From Microbacterium galbinum (GTDB lineage: Bacteria > Actinomycetota > Actinomycetes > Actinomycetales > Microbacteriaceae), in NCBI RefSeq assembly GCF_023091225.1, contig NZ_JAHWXM010000003.1:1-64000 (forward strand): DNA of 64,000 bases. The letters run 5' to 3'. The notes under the pieces were generated by a model. It had not been told where the DNA came from, did not search any database, and saw only the letters and a list, made by a program, of their open reading frames with translations. The number at the start of each line of letters is the position of its first letter. The first letter of the stretch is position 1. Made by a program: the position numbers and the translations under genes. Shown here in pieces: positions 7,957-16,057 of the stretch.

Positions 7957-8805
7957 TCATCGCACACCCCCAGCAGCACGCTCAATCCGTGCGATCACGA
8001 GCCGGAGAGTCTCCTCCTCGGGCGAGTTACCGAGAGGCCGCGACCATTCACGGAGGTCGGCGATGATCCGCGCTCGCTCCGCCTGGGTGTCGGACGGTTC
8101 GCCCTGCGCCGCAGACTCGGCCGGCTGGTAAGCACGCTTGACCACCGCGAGCACCGCATCAGCGAGTGCCTGCGCGACGTCGTGATGCGCCAGCGCGTCG
8201 AGGTTCGGCCAGTGCATGCTCGGCCATGACGCACGCCACTGGATCGCGTTCTTGATCTCGGCGAGGAGGTTCACACTCGGCTCGGGTACCTCGGAACGAC
8301 GGAAGCCAGCAGCGAGGATCGCATCGACAGCCTGGTGGATCGTGCTCATGTCAGTCGCGGCGTAGTCGCTGAGCTTCGTCATCACCAGCACGTCGATCAG
8401 CGCTTCCCGCTCGTCGTCGGTCGGGGTGTGCGCCTTCTCGACGGCTTCGAGGGCGTGCTCGGCCTCGCGCATCCGCCGCCAGTACTTCGCTGCGGTGTGG
8501 TCGGAGTGCTCCCAACGGGCATCGAGGTACTCGATCGCGGCGTCGGCACGCTGCCGCTCGGCTCGCAGCTCGGCGATCAGAGCGAGCGTGGAGGCGGGGT
8601 TGGTCGCGGCGACGTGGGCGGCGTTCGCCGCGCTCATCACGATGATGCCGTAGCCGGCGTCCCACGCGAGGCTCATCTCGTCGTCGCCGTCTGGAACATC
8701 GACGCAGAGCGCGTCGGGGTCGCGGCTGGTCTTGGTAGTGAGCCAGGGGCCCGGGGTAGCGGCGCGCGCGATCGCTTCGAGCGCGTCGAGGTCGGTTCGG
8801 GTCAT
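7957..8805 (-). CDS. Ead/Ea22-like phage protein
   Basis: A 282-residue protein starting MTRTDLDALEAIARAATPGPW. The TPGPW motif, the SAANAAHVAATNPASTLALI segment (about residues 55-75) and the following coiled coil are the signature of the Ead/Ea22-like family, common in phage early or accessory regions. The C-terminal half is helical (EREALIDVLVMTKLSDYAAT; NAIQWRASWPSMHWPNLD) and less familiar. It overlaps the upstream gene by 4 bases (ATGA). The molecular role of the family is not established. Confidence 0.7.
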   Translation of the reverse strand: MTRTDLDALEAIARAATPGPWLTTKTSRDPDALCVDVPDGDDEMSLAWDAGYGIIVMSAANAAHVAATNPASTLALIAELRAERQRADAAIEYLDARWEHSDHTAAKYWRRMREAEHALEAVEKAHTPTDDEREALIDVLVMTKLSDYAATDMSTIHQAVDAILAAGFRRSEVPEPSVNLLAEIKNAIQWRASWPSMHWPNLDALAHHDVAQALADAVLAVVKRAYQPAESAAQGEPSDTQAERARIIADLREWSRPLGNSPEEETLRLVIARIERAAGGVR

Positions 8806-9416
8806 GATGCGTTCTCCAGTTCTTCGTATTCGTCCTGGTTCAGCACGTGCCGGCACCCGTCGTTCGAGCACTTCACGGTCACGTGGCCCTCGTACCAGGC
8901 GGGCGGGTGCCAGATCATCTGCTGCTGGCATTCGGGGCACCGGACCCGGCGGATGCGGTGCGGACGTTCCTCGACTTCGTGGGAGCGGTAGGCGCGTTCG
9001 GCGGCGGCAGCGAACTGGATCGCGTCGGCGGCACCCGCCTCGGCGTGCACCCATGCCTCGATCTGGCCGGGGTGCGAGATGAGGAACCGGCGGCACTCGT
9101 CGAGCGCGAGCGCGACCCCGGTGATGTTCACGTGCCCCTCGGCGGCCGTGCGCACGCCAGCGTTGTCGCGTTGCACGGCCTTCGACAGGCCGAGCTGCGC
9201 CGCGCGGCGCACGAAGTCGTCCCACCGCATCAGCGCGTGCTCGACACGGTCGAAGTGCGACACGCACAGAAACCCGCGCTCCGCCGCCCGCGGGAAGCAT
9301 CCCCGGCAGTCGTCGCTCGTGCAGGTCTCGAGGTGCACGTCGGCGGCCTTGCATGGGGCGACCGAGGGGACGCCGGGCCACGCGGCGATGCAGAGGATCT
9401 GGTTCAGCACAGGCAT
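8802..9416 (-). CDS. Cysteine-rich phage protein with zinc-ribbon
   Basis: A 204-residue protein with an N-terminal Cys cluster (CIAAWPG, CKAADVHLETCTSDDCRGC, then CVSHFDR) and a C-terminal zinc ribbon (RCPECQQQMIW ... CSNDGCRH). The middle is helical (VEHALMRWDDFVRRAAQLG). Such paired zinc modules occur in actinophage proteins of unknown role. ATG at 9416; the adjacent gene overlaps by 13 bases. Confidence 0.65.
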   Translation of the reverse strand: MPVLNQILCIAAWPGVPSVAPCKAADVHLETCTSDDCRGCFPRAAERGFLCVSHFDRVEHALMRWDDFVRRAAQLGLSKAVQRDNAGVRTAAEGHVNITGVALALDECRRFLISHPGQIEAWVHAEAGAADAIQFAAAAERAYRSHEVEERPHRIRRVRCPECQQQMIWHPPAWYEGHVTVKCSNDGCRHVLNQDEYEELENAS

Positions 9417-9604
9417 GCTCCGTTCAGTGCGATGGTGGTCCAGCAGGTCGTGCAGACGGGCCGGGGTTCGGGGTCGTCCTCGTCGGACGGTTGGCAGTGG
9501 ACGTGGACGAGCACGCCCTCGATGTACTCGACCTCGTCGCCCTCGTGGATGCGGTCGCCGCAGTCGTTCCCGCAGACGCCGTTGTACTTCGCCTGGAAGC
9601 TCAT
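9404..9604 (-). CDS. Small double zinc-knuckle protein
   Basis: A 66-residue protein: [20 protein letters not shown], then VHVHCQPSDED and a C-terminal VCTTCWTTIALNGACLC. It has eight Cys/His-rich positions in two groups, typical of tiny phage zinc proteins. ATG at 9604 overlaps the upstream stop (ATGA). Role unknown. Confidence 0.65.
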   Translation of the reverse strand: MSFQAKYNGVCGNDCGDRIHEGDEVEYIEGVLVHVHCQPSDEDDPEPRPVCTTCWTTIALNGACLC

Positions 9605-10131
9605 GGCTCGACTCCGTTCGCGATCTCGAGCAGCACGTCGGCATGGCAGGGATCCCCGAGTGGACACCAGCACGCGAGATTCTTTCCGGCGAGCTGCTCG
9701 CGCACCTGGGCGCGGAAGCCGGTGTATGCCGCGCCCGGGTCCATGACGAGGTCGCGAAACTGAGCGACTGCATCAGCTCGGGTGAGCGCGTTCTCGCCGA
9801 CACGGAACGGATTGCCCCACGACGAAGGGCGCGCCACGACGACGGTGTTCTCCGGCTTTCGGTATCCCTTGAGGCGTGACAGTTGGACTCGCTGCGGGCC
9901 GACCTCGAACGCGATGGCATTCTCGAGTTCGGCGGCGCGGGTCATCCACTTCTGGAGTCCGGCGCGCAGCCCGACGATTCGCGACGCGAGATCCTTGCCG
10001 CGGTCGCTGCGCCGCTGTTCCCGGTTCATGCCGTCGTACTCGGCGATCTGCGTGGCGTACTGGCCCAGCAGCATCCGGGCCGTCGCGAGCTGTGCTTCCA
10101 GCGGGCGGCCGTGGTCAGAACGGAGTGTCAT
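9601..10131 (-). CDS. DUF4326-family protein
   Basis: A 176-residue protein. The C-terminal half carries the DUF4326 signature: [17 protein letters not shown], then RPSSWGNPF and the end block [18 protein letters not shown]. The N-terminal part is a helical/coiled segment (about residues 8-75). ATG at 10131 is chosen because upstream sequence is SSB in another frame, giving a 17-base overlap. Found widely in phages; function not established. Confidence 0.75.
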   Translation of the reverse strand: MTLRSDHGRPLEAQLATARMLLGQYATQIAEYDGMNREQRRSDRGKDLASRIVGLRAGLQKWMTRAAELENAIAFEVGPQRVQLSRLKGYRKPENTVVVARPSSWGNPFRVGENALTRADAVAQFRDLVMDPGAAYTGFRAQVREQLAGKNLACWCPLGDPCHADVLLEIANGVEP

Positions 10132-10609
10132 CGCCGAACCCTCCCGCCGTGCTCCAGGCATCCGTCTGCGCGCCGGGCGTCTGCCATGGCTCCTCGGATG
10201 CCACCTGGGTCGTGGACGGCGTGCTCTGCCCGCCCCGACCGTTCGACGCGGCACGGGTGACCTGCGCGGTCGCATACCGGAGCGAGGGGCCGATCTCGTC
10301 GACCTCCAGCTCGATCGCGGTGCGCTGGTTGCCCTCGCGGTCCTGGTAGGAGCGCTGACGCAGACGGCCCTGCGCGATGACGCGCATGCCCTTCGTCAGC
10401 GTCCCGGCGACGTGCTCTGCGAACTCGCGCCAGACGGATGCGCGGAGGAACAGCGCTTCGCCGTCCTTCCACTCATTCGCGGCGCGGTCGAAGTTCCGAG
10501 GCGTCGACGCGATGGTGAAGTTCGCGACGGGGAGGCCGTTCTGTGTGTACCGCAGCTCGGGGTCGGCGGTCAGGTTCCCGACGACGGTGATCACGGTCTC
10601 GCCAGCCAT
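10115..10609 (-). CDS. ssb: Single-stranded DNA-binding protein
   Basis: A 164-residue SSB with an N-terminal OB fold ([20 protein letters not shown] ... [36 protein letters not shown]) and an acidic C-terminal tip ending GGFGDDTPF, the DDxPF partner-binding motif. The linker is Ser/Thr/Gln-rich. It starts with a one-base TGATG overlap with the upstream gene. It should protect ssDNA for the phage ERF/YqaJ recombination set encoded about 7-9 kb away in the same direction. Confidence 0.92.
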   Translation of the reverse strand: MAGETVITVVGNLTADPELRYTQNGLPVANFTIASTPRNFDRAANEWKDGEALFLRASVWREFAEHVAGTLTKGMRVIAQGRLRQRSYQDREGNQRTAIELEVDEIGPSLRYATAQVTRAASNGRGGQSTPSTTQVASEEPWQTPGAQTDAWSTAGGFGDDTPF

Positions 10610-11226
10610 CAGCGCATCCCTCCGTCGATCAGGCTGTCGATCGCGGCGGCGATGAGTGCGCCCGCCTTCGTGAGATCCCGGATCGGGTCTTCGCTCGGCT
10701 TCCAGAACTCGTTCGACCACGGCCAGTTCCATCTGAGCGGCGGATCGAAGTGCGCCGCCTCCGGACCGCCGCGCAGCACCGCGACCGCGACGTTCGCGTA
10801 TTCCACGCCAGCCCGGGCGAGGAGGTCGCCCTGGTGGCGATCGCCCTCCGGGGTGTGCCCCTCGTCGGCGATCTGCCGCGTGCGCTCCTGCGCGATCAGG
10901 TCGACGCCGCGACTCGCTGCACTTGTCGTGATCGGCTTGATGCCGACCCCCTCCTCGAAGTAGATCGCAACGGGGACGGACGCCAGAACCGCATCGGCGG
11001 AACCGATCACTGCGTCGGCCGTCCCGACCGCTTCGACCCATTCGACGGCCCAGCATCGGAAGCCGACCTCGGTCGCCTCCTCCGTCGACCAAGACTCACG
11101 CTGATCGTGGTCCTTCGGACGACGGCGGCACGACGCGTCTGCGGGAGCAGAGCAGGTGAAGCCCGTGACGAGCTCCCCGCTCGCGATCTTGAGTTCGACG
11201 TGGTGGTGGTTCTCGGTGGTGTTCAT
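10609..11226 (-). CDS. Hypothetical phage protein with C-terminal RQIADEG-type domain
   Basis: A 205-residue protein. The first 80 residues are variable ([20 protein letters not shown], one CSAPADASC pair). The last 100 contain [20 protein letters not shown] followed by [17 protein letters not shown], a pattern seen in many phage proteins of unknown function, and a Trp-rich stretch ([17 protein letters not shown]). It is coupled to the HTH gene upstream (4-base overlap) and ssb downstream. Confidence 0.65.
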   Translation of the reverse strand: MNTTENHHHVELKIASGELVTGFTCSAPADASCRRRPKDHDQRESWSTEEATEVGFRCWAVEWVEAVGTADAVIGSADAVLASVPVAIYFEEGVGIKPITTSAASRGVDLIAQERTRQIADEGHTPEGDRHQGDLLARAGVEYANVAVAVLRGGPEAAHFDPPLRWNWPWSNEFWKPSEDPIRDLTKAGALIAAAIDSLIDGGMR

Positions 11227-11564
11227 GATGCTTGCCTTTCTGCGCGGTCACGCATGTTCTGTTCTCTGACTTCGGTCTCGTACTTCCGCAGCCACGCCCT
11301 CGCGGTCGGCTCGGAGATACCCAGCTGGCGGGCGATCTCGGTCCACGAGACGTTGAAGCGGCGCCCCGCGCTGATCTCCTCGCCTGCAGTGGTCGTGTAC
11401 CCGCTGCGGAAGCTGGGGCCCTTGCGGCGTCCGCCGTGCTTCGGCGGTGCGAGCACCTGGCCGATGCGCTCGGCGAGCGTGATGCCGCGGGCATGCGCTT
11501 CGGCGTACAGGCGGCGGTAGTCCTCGAGCGGGACGTTCACCTTCACGGGCAGGTAACCGTCCAT
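11223..11564 (-). CDS. Helix-turn-helix DNA-binding protein
   Basis: A 113-residue protein with a C-terminal HTH: VSWTEIARQLGISEPTARAW followed by LRKYETEV. The N-terminal part (MDGYLPVKVNVPLEDYRRLY) resembles ribbon-helix-helix/MobC-like starts. It is probably a regulator or an origin-binding helper; it lies directly after the replication-like gene at 11564 and overlaps it by one base. Confidence 0.6.
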   Translation of the reverse strand: MDGYLPVKVNVPLEDYRRLYAEAHARGITLAERIGQVLAPPKHGGRRKGPSFRSGYTTTAGEEISAGRRFNVSWTEIARQLGISEPTARAWLRKYETEVREQNMRDRAERQAS

Positions 11565-12250
11565 CAGGCGACCTCCGCCCGGTAGTCACAGCGGATGCAC
11601 GTGCCGTCCGCGATCGTCGTGTGCTTCCCATCAGCGCATCGCGCACCAGGCACGACGGTGAACGGGATCGGCGAGGACTTCTTCTCCGGCCCAGCGAGCG
11701 TGTACGCCATGCGGGCATCCCCGCACGCCCGGCAGGCCTTCCCATCGGGGCCGTTGGGCTGATGCTTCTGGCAGAAGGGGGAGCGCGCCTCGCGCGTCCC
11801 CTCTACGGATGTAGAGGGGAGGTCGGGTCGGGTCGGGTCGGGTCGGGTCGGGGGTTGCGAACTCACACCGTCACTCACACCGTCTGTCACGCGTGACTCA
11901 CCCTGTGACCGACCGCGCTTCTCGTCCCGTGACGCACGCGCACGACGCTGACGATCACGCGCCTCCTCACGGCGCTTCTTCACCGTCACCGACGTCTCCT
12001 GATACTCCGCCCAGTCGTGGAAGCGCCATCCCTCGCCGTCGACCAGCCACAGCTGCGCCGCGACGAGCTCGGCAGCAGCCTCCACGGTCCCGACGAGCCG
12101 GAGCACTGGCCGCGCGATCACCCCATCGGTGAGGTGCTGGCACGAGTACGCGCCCGCCCGCACCCACAGCGTCACCGCCGCGTCCGACAGCATCGCCGTC
12201 TTCGGGTGCGACCAGAACCCGTCGTCGACCTTGAACCACGTCATGGTCAT
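11564..12250 (-). CDS. Phage replication-initiator-like protein
   Basis: A 228-residue protein. Residues 1-75 (MTMTWFKVDDGFWSHPKTAM; VTLWVRAGAYSCQHLTDGVI) match the winged-helix N-terminus found in phage replication/DnaD-like proteins. A basic coiled stretch (VKKRREEARDRQRRARASRD) follows, then a low-complexity PTRPDPTRPD segment encoded by a perfect pentanucleotide repeat, and a C-terminal zinc site (C-x2-C, then CADGKHTT ... CIRCDYR). No primase or helicase motif is present, so it may load host enzymes. The repeat can change the frame by slippage. Confidence 0.6.
   Translation of the reverse strand: MTMTWFKVDDGFWSHPKTAMLSDAAVTLWVRAGAYSCQHLTDGVIARPVLRLVGTVEAAAELVAAQLWLVDGEGWRFHDWAEYQETSVTVKKRREEARDRQRRARASRDEKRGRSQGESRVTDGVSDGVSSQPPTRPDPTRPDLPSTSVEGTREARSPFCQKHQPNGPDGKACRACGDARMAYTLAGPEKKSSPIPFTVVPGARCADGKHTTIADGTCIRCDYRAEVA
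11821..11854 (+). repeat. (GGTCG)6 pentanucleotide tract with G-quadruplex potential
   Basis: Six perfect GGTCG copies (11821-11850) run into GGGG. On the + strand this makes at least six GGG runs separated by TC, a textbook intramolecular G-quadruplex motif. It lies inside the coding sequence at 11564-12250. Because the unit is 5 bases, gain or loss of one copy would shift the frame. Confidence 0.9.
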
Positions 12251-12621
12251 GGCCTCCCTTCGCTGACATGTCGCCGCTCAGTCGCGGAGACGAGATAGAA
12301 CAGTTCGCCGTCGAGGTACTCCACCGGCCTCTCGCGCGACCGCAGCAGGGTCTTCGCGTTCGTGGAGTCCTTCCGCACCCACAGGCCGCGCTCCTCGAGC
12401 TCCATGAGCACCAGGGACCCGGCGTCGGCCTTCGCCCCGTTGCAGAGCGTGCACGCCGCGATGAGGTTCGCCGGGTCGTCGAGGACGGTCGAGCCGCCGG
12501 AGCCGCGGTTTGCTCGGTGATCCGTCGTCTGCGCCTCACCCGTGCACCCCGGGAGCGCGAGGAGGCAGAAGCCGCCGTCGCGCTCGATCACGGCCTTCTT
12601 AATCGCCACGGTCACGGTCAT
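12247..12621 (-). CDS. HNH endonuclease domain protein
   Basis: A 124-residue protein with an HNH fold: CLLALPGCTGEAQTTDHRAN (metal Cys and the central Asp-His), then DDPANLIAACTLCNGAKADA (Asn and the last Cys pair). The start MTVTVAIKKAVIERDGG is the ATG at 12621, overlapping the upstream stop. Phage HNH proteins of this size often assist packaging or are homing-like; here it sits in the early region, so the role is open. It overlaps the replication-like gene by 4 bases. Confidence 0.75.
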   Translation of the reverse strand: MTVTVAIKKAVIERDGGFCLLALPGCTGEAQTTDHRANRGSGGSTVLDDPANLIAACTLCNGAKADAGSLVLMELEERGLWVRKDSTNAKTLLRSRERPVEYLDGELFYLVSATERRHVSEGRP

Positions 12622-13076
12622 CGCGTCACCTCCCAGATCGTGCGAGCGATGCCCACCGGCCCGGACTCCTGCCGGGGCCGGGAAGGCATGTTCCAGCCGC
12701 CACGCGGAGGACGCTGAGCTAGCACGCGGAACCCAGCCGCCCGGAGGGACGCGCCGGTCTCGCCTTCCTGGGTGTACGTGATGAGGCGCTCGTACCCGAG
12801 CGCGAACGCCGCGCGCTTGCACGCGCCGTAGAGCATTGAGTTCGCGTTGCGGGTGCCATCGGTCGCGGTGCGCTTCACCTCGAGGGTGTAGCCCCAGTTC
12901 GCCTGAATCACGCGCGATGTCGGGCGGCCGAGGATTGCGACGCCGACGAGCACCTCGCCGCTCGCTACTCCGAGGCTGATCTTGTGGCCCTTCGGAGCCT
13001 GGTGGTGACGGTGGTGTGCCGTGACAAACTCCTGCGCGTGGCGAAGATCGATAGGGACGATGCGGAGGTCGCTCAT
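12618..13076 (-). CDS. XF1762-family protein
   Basis: A 152-residue protein: MSDLRIVPIDLRHAQEFVTA, then HHRHHQAPKGHKISLGVA and SMLYGACKRAAFALGYERLI, the conserved pattern of the XF1762 family, with a GNAT-like arrangement. It is frequent in phages and mobile elements; the activity is unproven. ATG at 13076 overlaps the stop of the short gene upstream (ATGA) and follows GAGGAGCCGAAGAG. Confidence 0.75.
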   Translation of the reverse strand: MSDLRIVPIDLRHAQEFVTAHHRHHQAPKGHKISLGVASGEVLVGVAILGRPTSRVIQANWGYTLEVKRTATDGTRNANSMLYGACKRAAFALGYERLITYTQEGETGASLRAAGFRVLAQRPPRGGWNMPSRPRQESGPVGIARTIWEVTR

Positions 13077-13243
13077 CTCTTCGGCTCCTCTCGGTGGCAA
13101 CGGCACCCGGCAGGGTGCTCGGCGGGCAGGTGGTCCCGGACTGTCGAGTGACCGAGCGGGGTCCAGCAGCAGCGGCGACGACACGGCGAACGCGTCTCGC
13201 GCGCCTGGGTCTCCGGCGATGCTCCGGGCGGGAGGTTCTTCAC
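13073..13243 (-). CDS. Short Cys/Arg-rich phage peptide
   Basis: A 56-residue gene that exactly bridges the methyltransferase and the XF1762 gene. Its GTG at 13243 overlaps the methyltransferase stop (GTGA) and its TGA overlaps the next ATG (ATGA). The sequence (MKNLPPGASPETQARETRSP, then CRRRCCWTPLGHS and HPAGCRCHRE) has five Cys and several His, a possible small metal site. The two-sided coupling is the main evidence that it is real. Confidence 0.6.
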   Translation of the reverse strand: MKNLPPGASPETQARETRSPCRRRCCWTPLGHSTVRDHLPAEHPAGCRCHREEPKR

Positions 13244-15051
13244 GCCGCCACCGCCAGGAGGAACTCGGCGACGGCGTGACCGAGGTCGCGCGCGGCTGGG
13301 GGTGTGACCGCGTTCCCGGCCTGCTTGACCTTGTCGCGCTTCGAACCGAGCAGCAGGTAGTCCGGAGCGAAGCCCATGCCTGCCTGGATCTCGTGCGGTT
13401 CGAGCATCCGGAACCCGGCGTCGTCCACGTCGAGACTGATCGGCTCTGGTGCCGGGTGCGTGAAGGTCGGGATCTCCGGCTTCGGCTCTGACCGCTCCCA
13501 GCGCCCGTAGAACACGTCCTCTCGGGTGACCGGGCCGTAGTCAGGGACGATCAGAGACTGATGCCCGTGAGTGGTGAGCGTGCGAAGCGGTTCACTCACC
13601 GGAGTCGACATCTCTGCGCCACCTTCGTTGTTCCGCATCACGAGTGCGTGGTGGTTGCCCTCAGCACTCACCGTGTCGATCGGGTGGGTGCTCGGTTTCG
13701 CGACGCCGTGATTACGCAGCGGCACCAGCAGCCCGGTCTCGTTGCGCGTCGACTGCGTGCGCAGCGGGTCGAGCGCGGACGCCGCGTTCTTCCCCTCGCG
13801 CCCCTCGACCGGGATCAGCAGCGACGCGTGCAGCCCGCCGGCGACGATCGACGGCAGCGCCTCCGACACCGGCCGGGAGCGGGAGTCGTCCGCCCCGCTG
13901 AGGTGGTTCACGATCAGCGCGTGATTCGCGCCGTCCGCGACGACCGTCGGCAGCGCGTCGTCGAGCGTCTGCGTGCGCGCGCGCTCACGGAACTGCGCGA
14001 GGAACGGCGGCGGGACCGCGAGACCGTGCTCGGCGGTTCCCGTCTGGCCCGGGATCGGGGCGTCGAGTCCGCTCACCCGCAGGTAGTTCCCCGGCTTCCC
14101 CGACACGGAGTAGTACGTGTTCCCGGCCGCCTTCGCGATGACCGGCGCCCAGTAGCGCTCGATGCCGCGGCGGATCCGCTCGCGCGTCTTCTCCGCGAGA
14201 GGCTTCGCCCGGTCACCGATGCGCGGTGCGGGCAGCGACCAGTCGATGATCGACTCGGCCGCGAGCCAGCCCGGCTCGATGACCTTCCAGCACTCGGGGC
14301 AGCGGTAGAGGTACTGGGCGCGGTAGCGGCCCCACTGCTCAGCCTTCTTGAACGCCTGCACCGCCTGGACCTCGCCGTGCTCGGGGCAGGCCGCCATCGG
14401 CCGCGTCCACTTCCCGACGTTCGGGCCCTGGTGCTGCTTCGTCACGAGGTCCTCGCGCCACATCACGATGTACATGCGGTCGCGGGACTGCGGGGCCGGG
14501 AGGCCGCCGATCTGCGCGTGCATGCTGTTCAGCCACACGAACTGCATCCGGTAGCCGAGCGAACGCATCGCCATCTGCCACGCCTCGAACTGATCCCACC
14601 GGTACGCGTCCACGACGTTCTCGAGGATGATCGCCATGTACCTGTGGTGCTCGGCGAAGCGAGGGATGTCCCACATCGTCGCCCGGGAGCGGTTCGCGGC
14701 TTCGTCTGGGAGCGGGCGGGTGCCGTCGAGCTCGAACAGCGCCTGGTCCTGCTGGCGCTGCCGCTTCACGCCCTTCGCGATCGAGTGGTTCGTGCACTCC
14801 GGTGACCCCCACAGCACGTGCGTCTTCGGGAAGTACGCCGGGTTCACCTGCGAGATGTCCGCCTGGGAGTGGTCCGTCTCTGGGTGGTTCACCTGGTGCG
14901 ACTCGATCGCGAGCGCCCAGTGGTTCGCCGCGATTACGACGCGGTATCCGGCGGCGACGAGGCCAGAGGATGATCCGCCCGCGCCGCAGAACAGATCGGT
15001 GACGGTGAGTCCGTTCCACGGGACTTCGGGGTGCTTGTATCCGACGTGCAT
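13240..15051 (-). CDS. DNA (cytosine-5) methyltransferase with repeat-rich target domain
   Basis: A 603-residue enzyme that methylates cytosine, probably to shield phage DNA from restriction. Motif I is VTDLFCGAGGSSSGL (about 17-31), motif IV is GSPECTNHS with the catalytic C86 (the usual PPCQ is changed to PEC), then ENVV (144-147), QSRDRMYIV (motif VIII, about 188) and QAGNAVTPPAA at the C-terminus. Between them (about 380-530) lie roughly six degenerate repeats of the form PLDxxLPTVxxxGxHALLVP, a large target-recognition region. The protein is longer than typical Dcm enzymes because of this insert. No cognate nuclease is adjacent. ATG at 15051; the next gene downstream overlaps by 4 bases. 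Confidence 0.9.
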   Translation of the reverse strand: MHVGYKHPEVPWNGLTVTDLFCGAGGSSSGLVAAGYRVVIAANHWALAIESHQVNHPETDHSQADISQVNPAYFPKTHVLWGSPECTNHSIAKGVKRQRQQDQALFELDGTRPLPDEAANRSRATMWDIPRFAEHHRYMAIILENVVDAYRWDQFEAWQMAMRSLGYRMQFVWLNSMHAQIGGLPAPQSRDRMYIVMWREDLVTKQHQGPNVGKWTRPMAACPEHGEVQAVQAFKKAEQWGRYRAQYLYRCPECWKVIEPGWLAAESIIDWSLPAPRIGDRAKPLAEKTRERIRRGIERYWAPVIAKAAGNTYYSVSGKPGNYLRVSGLDAPIPGQTGTAEHGLAVPPPFLAQFRERARTQTLDDALPTVVADGANHALIVNHLSGADDSRSRPVSEALPSIVAGGLHASLLIPVEGREGKNAASALDPLRTQSTRNETGLLVPLRNHGVAKPSTHPIDTVSAEGNHHALVMRNNEGGAEMSTPVSEPLRTLTTHGHQSLIVPDYGPVTREDVFYGRWERSEPKPEIPTFTHPAPEPISLDVDDAGFRMLEPHEIQAGMGFAPDYLLLGSKRDKVKQAGNAVTPPAARDLGHAVAEFLLAVAA

Positions 15052-15389
15052 CAGTCGGTTCCTTCCATGTCGAACAGGGCAGCCTCGTCGGAGCTCGCAG
15101 GCGCAGCGACGGGCGAGAAGATGGGGCGGCTGAATTTCCACTCGACGGTGTGCGTCGGGGTCGGTAGGTCGCCGCGGCGGAACGTGTCGAACATGCGCAG
15201 AGCGATGTCGATCCACGGGGTAGGGCAGGCCGAGTCGATCGAGAGCATCAGCGCTCGCCCGGTGGTCATGCTCGCCATGCAGTACGGGCCAGGAGCGCCC
15301 AGGCCCTTGAACTCGGCATCCCAGAGGTTCGCGTACCGCATCCCCGAATCCGTGACGCCGCTGATGACGACCGGCTGCGCGACGCTCAT
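15051..15389 (-). CDS. Hypothetical phage protein
   Basis: A 112-residue protein (MSVAQPVVISGVTDSGMRYA...) with a beta-rich N-terminus, one aromatic segment (TPWIDIALRMFDTFRRG) and an acidic C-terminus. The stop overlaps the methyltransferase ATG by one base. The ATG at 15389 has a purine-rich site (GGGGGTGA) of its own. No family recognised. Confidence 0.6.
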   Translation of the reverse strand: MSVAQPVVISGVTDSGMRYANLWDAEFKGLGAPGPYCMASMTTGRALMLSIDSACPTPWIDIALRMFDTFRRGDLPTPTHTVEWKFSRPIFSPVAAPASSDEAALFDMEGTD

Positions 15390-16057
15390 CGAGTCACCCC
15401 CGATAGAGTGCTCGCATGCGAGAGAACACGCCTCCCGAGTTCACCCTGAGCTACCCCGCCGACGAGCAGCCCGAGCCGATCGCCGATCGGCTCGACGAGA
15501 TCGAGCGGCTGCTGCAGATTCCCCGCGACTACTTCGAGCGATACAACCGTCCGAACCAATCCGACTTCCGAGAGAGCGCGGAGCCCGTGCTGGACGCCAT
15601 CGACCTTCTCGTCGCCGAGATCCGCGAGATTCGCGACCGCGTCTGAGCGCCGACCACGGCGGTACTTCGCGACGCGGCTGCGGATGCATGCCCGGCAGTC
15701 GCGGTTCCCGTCCGGGCGGATGTAGGTGTTCTCGGGCGTGTAGTCGTGCCCGTTGATGCAGGAGACGATCGCGAGTGACCGGCGGCGGGCGTTCTTCGCC
15801 CGGGTGACCGGCTCCAGGTGGTTCGGGTTCACGCACAGCGGCTTCCGGCACAGGTGGTCGAGTTCCAGCCCTGCAGGGATGGTGCGGCCGACCGCGAGCC
15901 AGACGTGACGGTGCGCGGTCGTGCCCGAGGCCTTCCCGTACCGCTTGTGCACGGGGCCGGTCCACAGCCAGCACGTCTCGGTGATCTGGATGTGGTGCCA
16001 CGGGACCCGGCGGCGACCGCCGGAGCGCGCCGGGGTGGGGATCTCGACGAGAGTCAT
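15386..16057 (-). CDS. HNH homing-type endonuclease, 3' part overlaps an opposite gene
   Basis: A 223-codon frame starting MTLVEIPTPARSGGRRRVPW. Residues about 20-120 form a phage-type HNH nuclease: ETCWLWTGPVHKRYG, LELDHLCRKPLCVNPNHLEP, then a C-terminal Cys pair (INGHDYTPENTY; CRACIRSR). Beyond about residue 135 the frame is antisense to the rightward gene at 15416 and looks unlike the family; the codon-position GC pattern there favours the + strand gene. The stop forms an ATGA overlap with the next leftward gene, which argues the other way. The true protein may simply carry a non-native tail. Confidence 0.65.
   Translation of the reverse strand: MTLVEIPTPARSGGRRRVPWHHIQITETCWLWTGPVHKRYGKASGTTAHRHVWLAVGRTIPAGLELDHLCRKPLCVNPNHLEPVTRAKNARRRSLAIVSCINGHDYTPENTYIRPDGNRDCRACIRSRVAKYRRGRRSDAVANLADLGDEKVDGVQHGLRALSEVGLVRTVVSLEVVAGNLQQPLDLVEPIGDRLGLLVGGVAQGELGRRVLSHASTLSGVTR
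15416..15646 (+). CDS. Small coiled-coil protein nested antisense in the HNH gene
   Basis: A 76-residue acidic, helical protein (MRENTPPEFTLSYPADEQPE, then PIADRLDEIERLLQIPRDYF and LDAIDLLVAEIREIRDRV). Its codons have GC at about 87 percent of third positions, as expected for a real gene here. The ATG at 15416 is 12 bases after TAGAGT (15404-15409), the same leaderless layout as other rightward prophage genes. It lies wholly inside the 3' part of the leftward HNH frame. Function unknown. Confidence 0.65.
   Translation: MRENTPPEFTLSYPADEQPEPIADRLDEIERLLQIPRDYFERYNRPNQSDFRESAEPVLDAIDLLVAEIREIRDRV

Noticed and set aside
11821-11854. CRISPR-type array
   Set aside because: Units are 5 bases with no spacers; it is a simple tandem repeat inside a gene.
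13561-14805. Long open frame (414 codons) on the + strand
   Set aside because: It is antisense to the methyltransferase, is Arg/Val-rich shadow sequence, and lacks any motif or start support.
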